From NCBI GenBank assembly GCA_044226785.1, contig JBGAGK010000024.1, positions 1 to 64,000 on the forward strand: a stretch of 64,000 nucleotides of DNA, read 5' to 3'. The notes beneath the pieces were generated by a model, which had not been told where the DNA came from, searched no databases, and saw nothing but the letters and a program-made list of their open reading frames with translations. Each line of letters begins with the position of its first letter. Positions within the stretch are counted from its first letter, which is position 1. Below, in pieces: positions 32,059 to 41,870 of this stretch. Made by a program: the position numbers and the translations under genes. The stretch is from TMP-86 sp039807285 (GTDB taxonomy: Bacteria; Pseudomonadota; Gammaproteobacteria; Steroidobacterales; Steroidobacteraceae).

Positions 32059-33912
32059 ATGGCAACCCTAAAACCACGGCACAGGACCGAAGACCGCGGC
32101 AAGCTCAAGATAGGCGATGACTGGAATGCCATCCGCATCATTGCGCTTTCCCAAAGCAATCCGCTCAAGGCCATCGCCGAGTTCGTCGAGAACAGCATCG
32201 ATGCCAAGGCCACCACGATCACCATCACGCGCGGCCGCGAGCAAGGCGAGCATTACTTGTCCATCAAGGACGATGGCGAGGGCGTGCCACGCGATGAGTC
32301 GGGCAAGCCAAACTTCAAGTACGTGGCGACCCACATCGGCGATTCGATCAAACGGCGGCTGAAATCCGAAGGCGCTGGATCTGGCCTGCAGGGCGAGTTC
32401 GGAATCGGCCTGCTGTCGTTCTGGACCGTGGGTGAAACGCTGACCATGATCTCTACCGGCAGCGACCAGCGTTCCTATCAGATGACGATGAAGAAAGGAG
32501 ACTCCGGATACTCGGTGATGCCGCGCCGCGTGCTTTTCTCTGAGCGTGGCACCGAGCTACGCATAACACCGCTCCTGGATGGCATCCGCGCGTTGTCGGG
32601 CGAAAAAATCCAGTGGTATCTGGCGGCGGAACTGCGCGACCGGATGCGCGATGCCGGCGTGCGGATCACCGTGATCGACAAACTGGCGCGCAAGCAGTAT
32701 GAGGTCGAACCGCGGGTGTTCGAGGGCCGGCTGCTGCATCAGCTGCCGGCCGTGCGTACCGACTTCGGAGACGCCTACGTCGAGCTGTACATGAGTGCGC
32801 CGGCCGAGGAGCGGCGGGTTGCACTGACCCGCGCCGGCACCCGCGTCGTGGAGGACCTGTCGGTGTTGCCGGGTCTCGAGCAGGCACCCTGGTCCTCGCG
32901 CCACCTGCAGGGAATCCTGGACGCGCCTTTCTTGAATCTCACGCCGGGCACGCGCAGCGGAATCATCTACGATGAGCGCTACGCATCGTTGACTACGGCG
33001 TTGCAACCACTGGCAGCGCACCTGAATGAACAGATCGAGGCGCAACGCAAGGCAGAGGAAGAACAGGCCAGCCAGCAATCGCTACGCACCATCCAGCGAG
33101 CCTTTCGCGAAGCGCTGCTGGCGCTGCCACGCGAGGAATACGACTGGTTCGACATTCAGACGCGCGCGCGGCCGGAATCGACGACGGGACCCTCCATTGG
33201 CCGTGATAGCTTGCCAGTGAGCGGTGCGGAATTCGATCCGGCTGCCGTCGGCGATGATGCTCGATTCGGCGTCGTCGAGCCCGATCTGCATTCGGGCGCC
33301 CAGAAGCAGTTTTTCGACTTCGCCGGACCCCTGTTCAGTGTGGTGATCTCCCCGGCTTCGAGCACCACTTCGATCGGCGACAGGCGGCGCCTGCGTGCCT
33401 TGCCGCGTGACAAGTCCCGGCGCCGCGTCGATGCGGACCTGATGTTCGACTGGCGCATTGCCGACGGCGGCGGCCGCTTGGGTGGAACGGGAAATCAAGA
33501 AGTTGAATTCGTGGCGCCCGAGACACCCGGGCTGACCCGGGTGCAAGTCAGCGTGACCCAGCGCGCCACCGTGTGCACGGCGGAGGCGCTGCTGACCATC
33601 ACGGCCAGCCTGGAGCCCGCCGTCAACAATGCGCCGGTCAATGCCCGGGGACTGCCCGGTTACACCTTCGAGCGCGCGGCCGGAGAGTTGTGGCGTTCGC
33701 GCTTCGATGTCGAGCGCAACGTCATCGTGGTCAACAACGGGCACCGCGATTTCGTGTTTGCCACGCGCAACCGTGCGCTGCAGCTGCGTTATCTGGTGCG
33801 GCTATACGTGAAGGAATTGGTGATGCGCAATTTCGCGGGCGCTTCACCGGAACACTTGCTTGAACGCATGGTGGAACTGTCGCTGTATGCCGAGGAGAAA
33901 TTGAAGGCCTGA
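32059..33912 (+). CDS. GHKL (Hsp90/MutL/MORC-like) ATPase
   Basis: 617 residues. The N-terminal Bergerat fold is complete: N-box AIAEFVENSIDAKATTITI, G1 box IKDDGEGVP and G2 box GLQGEFGIGLLSFWTVGETL. A second domain (about 200-340) resembles the S5-like transducer of MORC/MutL proteins, with conserved-looking RAGTRVVEDLSVLP and APFLNLTPGTRSGI. Then come a coiled stretch (AHLNEQIEAQRKAEEEQASQQ), a beta-rich Ig-like segment (about 420-530) and a C-terminal helical part. No HTH, nuclease or transducer partner is in the same operon. It ends 51 bases from a convergent 2OG-Fe(II) oxygenase. Such ATPases occur in DNA repair, phage defence and chromatin-like roles; the role here is unknown. Confidence 0.8.
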   Translation: MATLKPRHRTEDRGKLKIGDDWNAIRIIALSQSNPLKAIAEFVENSIDAKATTITITRGREQGEHYLSIKDDGEGVPRDESGKPNFKYVATHIGDSIKRRLKSEGAGSGLQGEFGIGLLSFWTVGETLTMISTGSDQRSYQMTMKKGDSGYSVMPRRVLFSERGTELRITPLLDGIRALSGEKIQWYLAAELRDRMRDAGVRITVIDKLARKQYEVEPRVFEGRLLHQLPAVRTDFGDAYVELYMSAPAEERRVALTRAGTRVVEDLSVLPGLEQAPWSSRHLQGILDAPFLNLTPGTRSGIIYDERYASLTTALQPLAAHLNEQIEAQRKAEEEQASQQSLRTIQRAFREALLALPREEYDWFDIQTRARPESTTGPSIGRDSLPVSGAEFDPAAVGDDARFGVVEPDLHSGAQKQFFDFAGPLFSVVISPASSTTSIGDRRRLRALPRDKSRRRVDADLMFDWRIADGGGRLGGTGNQEVEFVAPETPGLTRVQVSVTQRATVCTAEALLTITASLEPAVNNAPVNARGLPGYTFERAAGELWRSRFDVERNVIVVNNGHRDFVFATRNRALQLRYLVRLYVKELVMRNFAGASPEHLLERMVELSLYAEEKLKA

Positions 33913-33963
33913 CAAGACCGGGATGCGACGCCAGTTCGGTGGCACCGGCCAGTGGTTCGGCAT

Positions 33964-36306
33964 TCAGGATCGGAATTCAGCTTCCGTCTCGCGCAGCCAC
34001 TGCAGCGTCTTTATCCAGCCCTTGCGCTGGGTGGCTTCACGTTCGAACAATTTGGCGGTTTTTTCCAGCACCAACGTAAACGGCCGCCCGGTATGGCGCG
34101 TGACGTGCGTCAGCGGTAAACCGCCCTCATCGATGAACCGATGGATCTCACGGCGGCTCTGTTTCGCCAAGGGCCATTCCTTCCTGATTTGTCGCGACGC
34201 GCGCAGGAATTGCACGAAGGCGGCGTGCAAAGGTCCGGAGCCTGGCACAGGATCCCGCACCGACCAATCGTCTGCGGCGCGGACCGGTTGATCCAGCCAT
34301 TCGTTCAGCATCGCGGTGCAGTGTGCATGCAGAAGGTTCAACCGCAGGCGAGGGTCCTCGCGGCCCGCCTTGCGCGAGTGGGCAGCGCGCAGTACCTCGA
34401 TCGACAGTGACCAGAATCGGTTATCGTTGGCCAGCAGCTGGATTGCTTGGCGTGAGAGGTCGTCGCCACCCGCGTGGCTGCACGCCCTGACGATTCCCAG
34501 GAAGGGTCCGGCCAATGAGCGCAACTCGCGTTCGCGTTCACTTGGCAGCCGGAGATCGGTGGCCAACCTGATCTGGCTTTCAAGCCATTCCCACGAGCGA
34601 TCGGCCATCACTTGGGCCAACGCCGATCCCTGATGCAGTGGCACGACGCAAAGGGCACGGCAGATTTCCGGCAGTTCATCTCTGACCCACGGTGCCTGAG
34701 CCGGATCGTAGTGGTCGTGTCGGGCAGCGGCCCAAGCGCGTAGCAACTTCCGCCACCAGGGCAATCCATACGCCGCCAGCAGCGCCAACATCGAAGACGC
34801 CGCACGGGCCTCGACCAGTGTAATGGCGAATGGTTCGAGCAATGCGGCCGCCAGTGCTGGATCGTCGAGGCGCGCGGCCGCTTTCAGGGTCGTGCCGCAC
34901 AACGCGGGACTCGTTGCTTGCCAGGAGACGGCCTTCCAGAAAGGCAGCAGGCGGCGCGCCATATCCAGCGCCGCCGCGCGCCGGTCGTCCTCGAGGGCAC
35001 GAGCGACCTGCCTGATCGCCCAGCGCGGCGCTGCCTTTGCGCGGATCTCGAAATCCCGCTGCCGCGGCCACAACACGATCGCGGCACGATGATACCAATG
35101 CTCCACGGTGTTGCCAGCGTTGCCGGTAAAACCTTCGTGTTCGGATTCGAACGGTTCGAACTCATTCGAGGGTATCGTGAAACACAGTTCGGAAGCCGCG
35201 ATGCTGGTGGCGATCTTCCCCACCGCGCCGTCCGACCCTACCCAGTGGCGCAATTCCACGTCGGAGTCGATGAGATCGGTCAATTCATAGTCGGATGGTC
35301 CGCCGCGGCCGTCATCCTCTTCCTCTTCCTCTTCCTCGTCATCGTCGTACGCATACCATCTCCTGCCCCGCCCGTCGTAAGCGTCTTCGCAGGCCCAAGT
35401 CTCGTGGACGTCCGCGAGCGCCAACGCCATCTCGCAATCGAGCTCCAAGCCGGCTTGGCGCAATGCGTCGGCCCGTTTGGCATCCGCGCTCTTCAACAAG
35501 TCCCATCGCAGACTTTGCCGCGTATATTGGTGATCCAGCAGATACACGAGCCGGTCGGGCAAGGGACGCTGATCATCCCCTTTCCAGCGCAGCGGAGGGG
35601 GAGAAGCAAAGAAACGCTGGATACTGTTCCGCAACGCGTGCTTCGCGGGAACGCGTGCCGCCTCGGCGCCACGCTTGGCATCCAAAATGAGATTGAAGGT
35701 GAGGACCACGCGGTAACCTTTCTTCACCGGCAGCACTTCATGTACACAGTCGGCATAGAAAGCGATGAGTGTGAGCTCGCGAGCGGAGCCCGCCACCCTC
35801 AGCACCTGCTCACCGTGGCGGATCTCGATACTACCGCCGGAGAACGACGAGGGCAGGTTTACCACCAAGGTGCCGATCATTCGGTCGGACTTTTCCGAGT
35901 CGCGATGTGGCTTGAAATGTTGGCCGGGTCCATAGACCAGAAGACTGTGAACTTCCGCCCGCAACACAGCGCCTGCAGGCAAGCCCAGCGAGCGACGAAT
36001 CCGCGTCAAATGCGCGGCAAGGGGTCCGCGCCAGCGGGCCTCATCGATGTCGATTCGCGTGCGGGCGATCTCCGCCGTGTCGCGCACCCTCGCGTCCAGC
36101 CGGGTTTCCTCCTGATAACCATAGCAGGCAGGCGCCGAGTGGGCGATGAGGTTGCGGGCCGTCGCCACCGTGATCGGCAAACGCAACTTGCCGACCCCGT
36201 CCACCCGGATACTCAACGCACTTGCCGCCGCATTGAAGCGGGTGGCAAAGGTCCCCGGGGATTCCATTCGGCGGAGGAGTTCGGTGATGTCGGCCAGTGC
36301 AGTCAT
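33964..36306 (-). CDS. Large 2-oxoglutarate/Fe(II) oxygenase-domain protein
   Basis: 780 residues. The N-terminal domain (about 30-215) is a prolyl-4-hydroxylase-like dioxygenase: HFKPHRDSEK gives the iron ligands His134 and Asp136, DCVHEVLPVKKGYRVVLTFNL the third ligand His189 and the 2OG-binding Arg199. The remaining 560 residues are unlike known oxygenase appendages: a helical region with an acidic run (DDDEEEEEEEDD, about residues 335-346) and a long Trp/Leu-rich helical C-terminus that looks like repeat protein. Such oxygenases hydroxylate proteins or nucleic acids. It converges on the GHKL ATPase. Start taken at the ATG at 36306; the upstream open frame is a shadow of the receptor gene. 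Confidence 0.8.
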   Translation of the reverse strand: MTALADITELLRRMESPGTFATRFNAAASALSIRVDGVGKLRLPITVATARNLIAHSAPACYGYQEETRLDARVRDTAEIARTRIDIDEARWRGPLAAHLTRIRRSLGLPAGAVLRAEVHSLLVYGPGQHFKPHRDSEKSDRMIGTLVVNLPSSFSGGSIEIRHGEQVLRVAGSARELTLIAFYADCVHEVLPVKKGYRVVLTFNLILDAKRGAEAARVPAKHALRNSIQRFFASPPPLRWKGDDQRPLPDRLVYLLDHQYTRQSLRWDLLKSADAKRADALRQAGLELDCEMALALADVHETWACEDAYDGRGRRWYAYDDDEEEEEEEDDGRGGPSDYELTDLIDSDVELRHWVGSDGAVGKIATSIAASELCFTIPSNEFEPFESEHEGFTGNAGNTVEHWYHRAAIVLWPRQRDFEIRAKAAPRWAIRQVARALEDDRRAAALDMARRLLPFWKAVSWQATSPALCGTTLKAAARLDDPALAAALLEPFAITLVEARAASSMLALLAAYGLPWWRKLLRAWAAARHDHYDPAQAPWVRDELPEICRALCVVPLHQGSALAQVMADRSWEWLESQIRLATDLRLPSERERELRSLAGPFLGIVRACSHAGGDDLSRQAIQLLANDNRFWSLSIEVLRAAHSRKAGREDPRLRLNLLHAHCTAMLNEWLDQPVRAADDWSVRDPVPGSGPLHAAFVQFLRASRQIRKEWPLAKQSRREIHRFIDEGGLPLTHVTRHTGRPFTLVLEKTAKLFEREATQRKGWIKTLQWLRETEAEFRS

Positions 36307-36452
36307 GTCAGATGGGAGGGGGCGCCGGGAAGAATGTCGTCCCGCGACGGTTACGCAAGCGCATTCTACCTCGTTCCCATTTCGTAACTGAACCGCACAC
36401 CGATCGCCGGGGCAGCTGGCGGTCGACCGACCACCGGCCGAGGCTGGCGCAA

Positions 36453-38696
36453 TCAGTTCCGCCAGCGCAGGGTCAATGAGAGGTTGCGGCCGGGCCGTGT
36501 GTAGTAGGGCAGGAGAGGATCGTTCGCGGTTCTTCCGCGGACATCCTCCCACTCGATGCAGGCGCGGTTGGTGAGGTTGAAAACCCCGGCGTTCAGCGCA
36601 AGCCCACCCGGCAGTGCAAAGTCGATGCGCCAGTCGAGCGTCGTGCAACCGGGCGTGGCGTAGAGGTCCACGCGGCTGCGATCGACGTCGCGCTTGGCAT
36701 CGGTTGCCGTGACCAGCAGCTCGCTCCCCCAGCGACCCGACACTGCATCGAAGCGTACACCGGCAACCGCGCTCGCCGGGCCGACGGAATTCAGGGGCTG
36801 GTGGAGCGAGCGGTCGACGCCGCGGGACCAGGAAGCGCCAAGGCGCGCCGACCATCCTGAAAGACGCGACAGGGACTCCGTGGCGCGCAGCACCATCGCG
36901 AACTCGGCTCCGTAGATGTGGGCCGAAGCAATGTTCCGCGACTGGAACAGGGTCGCGCCGCTTGACGGGTCGACGCCCAGATTGATGCGTGACTCGATGA
37001 AATCCCGATAGTCGTTGTAATACACGCTGCCGTCGAGCTGGACCCGGGGGTCGTGCCAGCGAAGGCCGAGTTCATATCCGTCGCTTCGCTCCGGCTTGAG
37101 ATGGGGATTGGGCAGGGCGCGGTAGTTGAACTGCGGGATGTCGAACCCGATGTTCACGTCTTCCGGGGGAGGCGAGCGGAACCCGTGTGCATACTGCAAG
37201 TACGCGTTGACTGTCGGGCTCAGCCGGTAGATGGCTCCCAGCTTGGGTGCCAGGGAGACATGATCGAGCCCCACGGCCGCAGTGGCCGGATTGTCTTCCC
37301 GGTAAATGGCGTCGGCACGGGGGTGCAGACGATAGTAGTCGACTCGCATCGCCGGGATCAGGGTCCACGGAGTCGTGGCGAGTCGGACCTCGTCCTGCGC
37401 GAACGCGGCCAGCTCGAGCATGTCGCTGATCGGCATGTCCCGCATGGGCATGACCTCGCCCAGGATGGTGTTGGAGGAGGCTCCGCTGGCCAGGTTGGTC
37501 TGCAGGCCGTCACGCTGCTCGCGCAGCCGTGCATGAGACGCTTCGATGCCCATCACCAGCTCGTGCGTTGCAAGGTGGCCCGTGAAGGTGCGCACGGTGC
37601 TGGCTTCCAGTCCCAGCGCCCGGGTCCCGAGCTGGAAGCTGCGATCGATCTGCAGAGGGGGTGTCCGTGGAGGCACCGCCCGGCGCTGCTCGAAGCTGTC
37701 CTGCTGCGCCATCGTGTCCTGCCAGTAGAGGCGCCATTCGGCGTTGCCCAGCAGTGACAGCGACGGCAGTGATTGCTGAAGGGACACACGTGTCCTGTGC
37801 GAGCGATCATCTCCCTCCAATGCCGTCGTGTTCGCGAACCGGCCTGGCAGGCCGAGGAATGCGTTCACCGAGGAATCCTGCCGGATGCGTCCACCCTCGG
37901 CCGTGAACCGCAATGGGCCGCCGGCAAAGCCCGGCAGTACATATTGCAGCAGGGCGGAATGGGAGCGCCCGTCGCGCGGGTCGGGACGCACATTGGCCGC
38001 CGTGTCGAGTGCATGACTGGTTCTCTGGACGAAGCCCAGGAGCAGTTCCCCGCTCCCGATGGTGCCTGCTCCCAGGATCGCCTCATGCCGTCCCTGATCG
38101 GTGCCCTGGTATCCCGCCTCGGCGCGCATGGCCACCGGCCCGGATGCCCCGTCCAGCAGGGTGGACGGGCGCAGGGTCTGCATCGTGATCACCCCGCCCA
38201 GGGCATCGCTCCCGTGGAGCGAGGACGCGGGCCCGCGCAGGATTTCCATCCGCTCGAGGAATGCGGGGTCGATGAAGTTTCGCCCGGAGTTCGAGTAGCT
38301 GCCGATGGCAAAGCCGTTGGCCACGGGTACGCCATCGATCTCCACCCGTACCCGGTTGCCGCCCACGCCGCGCACCGAGAACGTATCGAGCCCGAAGCGA
38401 AAAGGGTCGTTGCGCACGGCGATGCCCGGCAGGTAGCGCACCAATTGCTTGACATCACCTGCCAGTTCGCGCCGGATTTCAGCCGAATCGACCACGGTGA
38501 CCGCCGCGGCCACGCGCATCACGGGTGTGGGGCGCAGCGCATAGACGGTCACAGTTTCCAGATCGGGATCAGGACTGGCGGCGCGGCCGGGCAGGGCAGA
38601 CACGGACAGCGCAAGCATCAGCAGGGTGAGTCGGCATGTGTGCCCCGCACTACACTCGTGCGGCTGGAACAAGACTGGGAGGTCCATCACCGCCAT
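36453..38696 (-). CDS. TonB-dependent receptor, haem/haemoglobin type
   Basis: About 747 residues. A signal sequence (LTLLMLALSVSALPGRAAS) precedes the TonB-box region LETVTVYA, the plug (VKQLVRYLPGIAVRNDPFRF...FSVRGVGGNRVRVEIDGVPV...FIDPAFLERMEILRGPASSLHGSDALGGVI) and a 22-strand barrel ending LSLTLRWRN. The plug wording and the DPFRFGLDTFSVRGVGGNRV stretch are typical of haem/haemoglobin/transferrin receptors. Start ambiguous: ATG 38696 or 38687 are better than the upstream ATG at 38780, since they place the signal helix near the N-terminus. A damaged relative of its 3' end lies at 30.9 kb. Confidence 0.9.
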   Translation of the reverse strand: MAVMDLPVLFQPHECSAGHTCRLTLLMLALSVSALPGRAASPDPDLETVTVYALRPTPVMRVAAAVTVVDSAEIRRELAGDVKQLVRYLPGIAVRNDPFRFGLDTFSVRGVGGNRVRVEIDGVPVANGFAIGSYSNSGRNFIDPAFLERMEILRGPASSLHGSDALGGVITMQTLRPSTLLDGASGPVAMRAEAGYQGTDQGRHEAILGAGTIGSGELLLGFVQRTSHALDTAANVRPDPRDGRSHSALLQYVLPGFAGGPLRFTAEGGRIRQDSSVNAFLGLPGRFANTTALEGDDRSHRTRVSLQQSLPSLSLLGNAEWRLYWQDTMAQQDSFEQRRAVPPRTPPLQIDRSFQLGTRALGLEASTVRTFTGHLATHELVMGIEASHARLREQRDGLQTNLASGASSNTILGEVMPMRDMPISDMLELAAFAQDEVRLATTPWTLIPAMRVDYYRLHPRADAIYREDNPATAAVGLDHVSLAPKLGAIYRLSPTVNAYLQYAHGFRSPPPEDVNIGFDIPQFNYRALPNPHLKPERSDGYELGLRWHDPRVQLDGSVYYNDYRDFIESRINLGVDPSSGATLFQSRNIASAHIYGAEFAMVLRATESLSRLSGWSARLGASWSRGVDRSLHQPLNSVGPASAVAGVRFDAVSGRWGSELLVTATDAKRDVDRSRVDLYATPGCTTLDWRIDFALPGGLALNAGVFNLTNRACIEWEDVRGRTANDPLLPYYTRPGRNLSLTLRWRN

Positions 38697-38952
38697 CGTA
38701 TGAAGTGCCTTCCCGGCATGAAATACGTGAATATCCCGGTCAGCGCGGACACTGACGGCTGGATCGCAGTGACGTGGCACCTACATGGACTCTCGCGGTT
38801 TCGCAAGTCGCGCTTTTACTGATTGAGCCTTGCCATGAAGACTGATCCAATGAATCCGGGCCCGTAGCGCCTCCAGCCGGCGCGGCCCCAGGCGACAATT
38901 CACGCTCAGCTGCTGATCGCAGCGACCCGACACCCGCTCCAGGACCTTGCCC

Positions 38953-40146
38953 ATGATCACCCCTGCTCCGGATTCATCGACTCCGACATTGCCGCGGCTG
39001 CACATTCGAGGCCGCAGTGTGCTGCCCGTGGTTCAGGGCGGTATGGGGGTCGGCATCTCGGCTCACAGGCTCGCCGGTACCGTCGCCTCGCACGGTGCGG
39101 TGGGCACGCTTTCCAGTGTCGATCTCAGGCGCCATCACCCGGATCTCATGGCCGCAACGGCTCGCTGTCTCGACAAGGCGGCCATCGATGCGGCCAACCT
39201 CACGGCCCTGGACCGTGAGGTTGTCGCGGCCCGGGAACTGGCCTCGGGGAACGGCCTGATCGCCGTCAACGTGATGCGGGCGGTCTCGGAGTATGCACCT
39301 TATGTGCGGCGGGCCTGTGAAAGCGGGGCCGATGCCATCGTCGTGGGCGCTGGCCTGCCGCTGGACCTGCCGGAGCTTGCAAACGATTACCCGCGGGTTG
39401 CGCTGATCCCGATCCTGTCGGATGTTCGTGGTGTCTCCGTGGTGATGAAGAAATGGATGCGCAAGGGGCGCCTGCCGGATGCGATCGTCATCGAGCATCC
39501 GCGCTATGCCGGCGGACATCTGGGTGCCGCGACCATCGAAGATCTCGCGAATCCCCGCTTCGATTTCGAGGGTGTGATCGAGGGTCTGTCCGCGCTTTAC
39601 CGGGAGCTTGGCATCGAGCGGGAGGCGATCCCGGTCATAGTCGCGGGGGGAATCAACTCGCACGAGAAAGTCCGGCACCTGATCGGACTGGGCGCGAATG
39701 GTGTCCAGGTCGGAACGCCGTTCGCAGTGACCCAGGAGTGCGATGCCCACCCGAATTTCAAGAAGGTGCTCGCCGAGGCAAGACCCGAGGACATCGTCAC
39801 CTTCATGAGTGTGGCCGGTCTTCCGGCCCGAGCGGTGAGGACGCCGTGGCTGGATACTTACCTCAAGCGGCTGGAGCGGGCCAAGGCGCATGCCGTCAAG
39901 CGAGCCCGCTGCATCATGGCGTTCGACTGTCTCGTGACCTGCGGGTTGCGCGATGGCCTGGCGAAGTTCGGACAGTTCTGCATCGACAACCATCTTGCCG
40001 CCGCACTCCGTGGGGATATCAAGAAGGGCTTGTTCTTCCGCGGTTCCGAGCCCGTGCCGTTTGGCAGCGCGATCCGGTCGGTCGGCGAGCTCCTGCAGTA
40101 CCTGATGACCGGCACGATGCCCGAGACAGTCCAGCGGCCTGCCTGA
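38953..40146 (+). CDS. Nitronate monooxygenase-like FMN enzyme
   Basis: About 397 residues of the NMO/2-nitropropane dioxygenase TIM-barrel family. FMN-contacting segments are LPVVQGGMGVGIS, DAIVIEHPRYAGGHLG, IPVIVAGGINS and LGANGVQVGTPFAVTQEC; the sequence ends with an unusual Cys-containing C-terminal extension (RCIMAFDCLVTCGLRDG). The family oxidises alkyl nitronates, but many members, including the FabK and YrpB types, have other flavin reactions. ATG 38953 follows AGGACC; a TTG six bases earlier is an alternative. It is divergent from the haem receptor. Confidence 0.85.
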   Translation: MITPAPDSSTPTLPRLHIRGRSVLPVVQGGMGVGISAHRLAGTVASHGAVGTLSSVDLRRHHPDLMAATARCLDKAAIDAANLTALDREVVAARELASGNGLIAVNVMRAVSEYAPYVRRACESGADAIVVGAGLPLDLPELANDYPRVALIPILSDVRGVSVVMKKWMRKGRLPDAIVIEHPRYAGGHLGAATIEDLANPRFDFEGVIEGLSALYRELGIEREAIPVIVAGGINSHEKVRHLIGLGANGVQVGTPFAVTQECDAHPNFKKVLAEARPEDIVTFMSVAGLPARAVRTPWLDTYLKRLERAKAHAVKRARCIMAFDCLVTCGLRDGLAKFGQFCIDNHLAAALRGDIKKGLFFRGSEPVPFGSAIRSVGELLQYLMTGTMPETVQRPA

Positions 40147-40207
40147 TCTGCCGATGGGTGTCGTATACTGACCCTGCTCGTCCAGAGCGTCATCGGGAGA
40201 ACACGCC

Positions 40208-40537
40208 ATGAATTTCGGCGAAGCGATCCAGACCTGTTTTCGCAAGTACGCGGATTTCAACGGCACGGCGACCCGCCCCGAATTCTGGTGGTGGGTGCTG
40301 TTCTGCTTTCTCGGCAACCTCATCCTTGCTTCCGTGATGTTCAGGCTGGGAAACCTCTTTGCACTCGCGACCCTGCTGCCATCCCTGGCTGTCGGGGCGC
40401 GCCGGTTGCACGACACTGATCGAAGTGGCTGGCTGCAGCTGCTGGGCCTGATTCCGGTGATCGGCTGGATCCTGCTCATCATCTGGTGTGCAGAGCCCGG
40501 CAAGCCGAACCGGTATTCGGGAAGCCCTGCCGCCTGA
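40208..40537 (+). CDS. DUF805 inner-membrane protein
   Basis: 109 residues with the DUF805 hallmarks FRKYADFNGTATRPEFWWWVLF and SLAVGARRLHDTDRSGWLQLLGLIPVIGWILLIIWCAEPGKPNRYG-like end. Three to four membrane helices. Function unknown; YhaH-like proteins are widespread. The stop is followed closely by another membrane-protein gene, so co-transcription is plausible. Confidence 0.88.
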   Translation: MNFGEAIQTCFRKYADFNGTATRPEFWWWVLFCFLGNLILASVMFRLGNLFALATLLPSLAVGARRLHDTDRSGWLQLLGLIPVIGWILLIIWCAEPGKPNRYSGSPAA

Positions 40538-40584
40538 CATCAAGTCGTCCGGTCTCCTGGCGGGTCCGGCAATTACGGCGCGAG

Positions 40585-41829
40585 GTGCCACCGGTGCAGG
40601 CAGTCTCAGGCGCGCGCAATCACATCACGCCGCTCGTCCTGTACGAGGGCGATCACCTGAATCGTGCCTTTGCCCGCCTGGGGTGGGGTGCCCGCAAGCC
40701 TTCGCATCTTTGTCTGCGCATGCTGCTGGTGTTCGCCATTACCTGGCTTCCAATGGCGATCATCGCGGTCACCGAAGGCCTGTACCGGCCGCCATTGCCG
40801 GCCAACTTCTTCGCCGATTTTGCGGCCTATGCGCAGTTCTTCGTCGGATTGCCGTTGTTCATCGTCGCCGAAGCGGTGGTCATCCGCACCACGAGCGATG
40901 CGGGCATGGAAATGGCAGGCTCGGGTATCCTGCGTCATCCAGGCAAGCTCGATGCTCTTGATGGCCTGCACCGCCGTGTTGCCCGGCTGCGCGATGCCTG
41001 GTGGATCGAACTCATCTGCGTGCTGATGGCGTTCCAGTTGTCGGGCTGGATTCTCGGGGTCGAACTGCTGCGTCATGGACCTGTAGAGACCTGGCACACC
41101 CGTTGGCTGGATTCCAGCACGCGAATCGTCACCTGGACGGGCGCATGGGCTTTCTTCGTCGCTCTGCCCGTGCTGAATTACTGGTGGTTGCGACATGTGG
41201 CGCGTACCCTGATCTGGACCTGGTACCTGTACCGGGTCTCGCGCCTGAAACTGGACCTGCTCGCAACTCATCCGGATCGAACCGGCGGAATCGGCTTCAT
41301 CAGCGATGTGCAGGCACACTTTGCCTGGACGATTTTTGCCTATGGCCTCACCAATGTGGCCGCGCCGGTGGGTTACCAGATCGCCGTGCTGCGACTCGAC
41401 CCTTTCGTGCTTACGGTCTGGGCGCCCATGTTTGGCTTTGCCATCGGTGCACCCGCCCTGTTCCTGGGGCCCTTGTTCCTGTTCACCCACCAGCTCGCCG
41501 TCACCCGGATGATCGCCCGGCGCCACTACCGGCGCCTGCTGCTGAGCGAGACGCGCCGGATGGAAAGTCGTGCGCTTCCGCTGCAGGAGCGGCGGCGCAT
41601 TCCTCCACAGGCCGCCGATGTTGCGGCAGTCAACCAGCTGGCACAGATCTACCAGCGCGTGGCCGACATGCGGGTGGTGCCGTTTGATTTTCGCTCCCTG
41701 GTGCAGCTGCTCAGCTCCAGTTTCGGCTCGGTGGCTACGGTGCTGCCCCTCATGCACGCCGAGGGCAACTTCAGCCGCTTCCTGGCAGCGCTGGGAAATC
41801 TGCTCGGGCGCCTGCCCTTCGCCCACTGA
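40585..41829 (+). CDS. Multi-pass membrane protein of unknown function
   Basis: About 414 residues with six or so membrane helices, e.g. MLLVFAITWLPMAIIAVTEGLY, FAAYAQFFVGLPLFIVAEAVVI, WWIELICVLMAFQLSGWILGVEL, TGAWAFFVALPVLNYWWLRHVARTL and FGFAIGAPALFLGPLFLFTHQLA, a conserved-looking THPDRTGGIGFI in the middle and a soluble C-terminal tail. I do not recognise the family by name. No ATG fits the start; GTG codons at 40585 and 40594 are both possible. It follows DUF805 by 47 bases. Confidence 0.65.
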   Translation: MPPVQAVSGARNHITPLVLYEGDHLNRAFARLGWGARKPSHLCLRMLLVFAITWLPMAIIAVTEGLYRPPLPANFFADFAAYAQFFVGLPLFIVAEAVVIRTTSDAGMEMAGSGILRHPGKLDALDGLHRRVARLRDAWWIELICVLMAFQLSGWILGVELLRHGPVETWHTRWLDSSTRIVTWTGAWAFFVALPVLNYWWLRHVARTLIWTWYLYRVSRLKLDLLATHPDRTGGIGFISDVQAHFAWTIFAYGLTNVAAPVGYQIAVLRLDPFVLTVWAPMFGFAIGAPALFLGPLFLFTHQLAVTRMIARRHYRRLLLSETRRMESRALPLQERRRIPPQAADVAAVNQLAQIYQRVADMRVVPFDFRSLVQLLSSSFGSVATVLPLMHAEGNFSRFLAALGNLLGRLPFAH

Positions 41830-41870
41830 TCGAAGCGGCAGGATGTGCGCATGACGCGTATGATCCGCGC

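Noticed and set aside
31111..36452. Mobile element defined by the two receptor-like sequences as direct repeats
   Set aside because: The two copies differ by 20-25 percent, so they are paralogous remnants rather than target-site duplications; no transposase or integrase is present.
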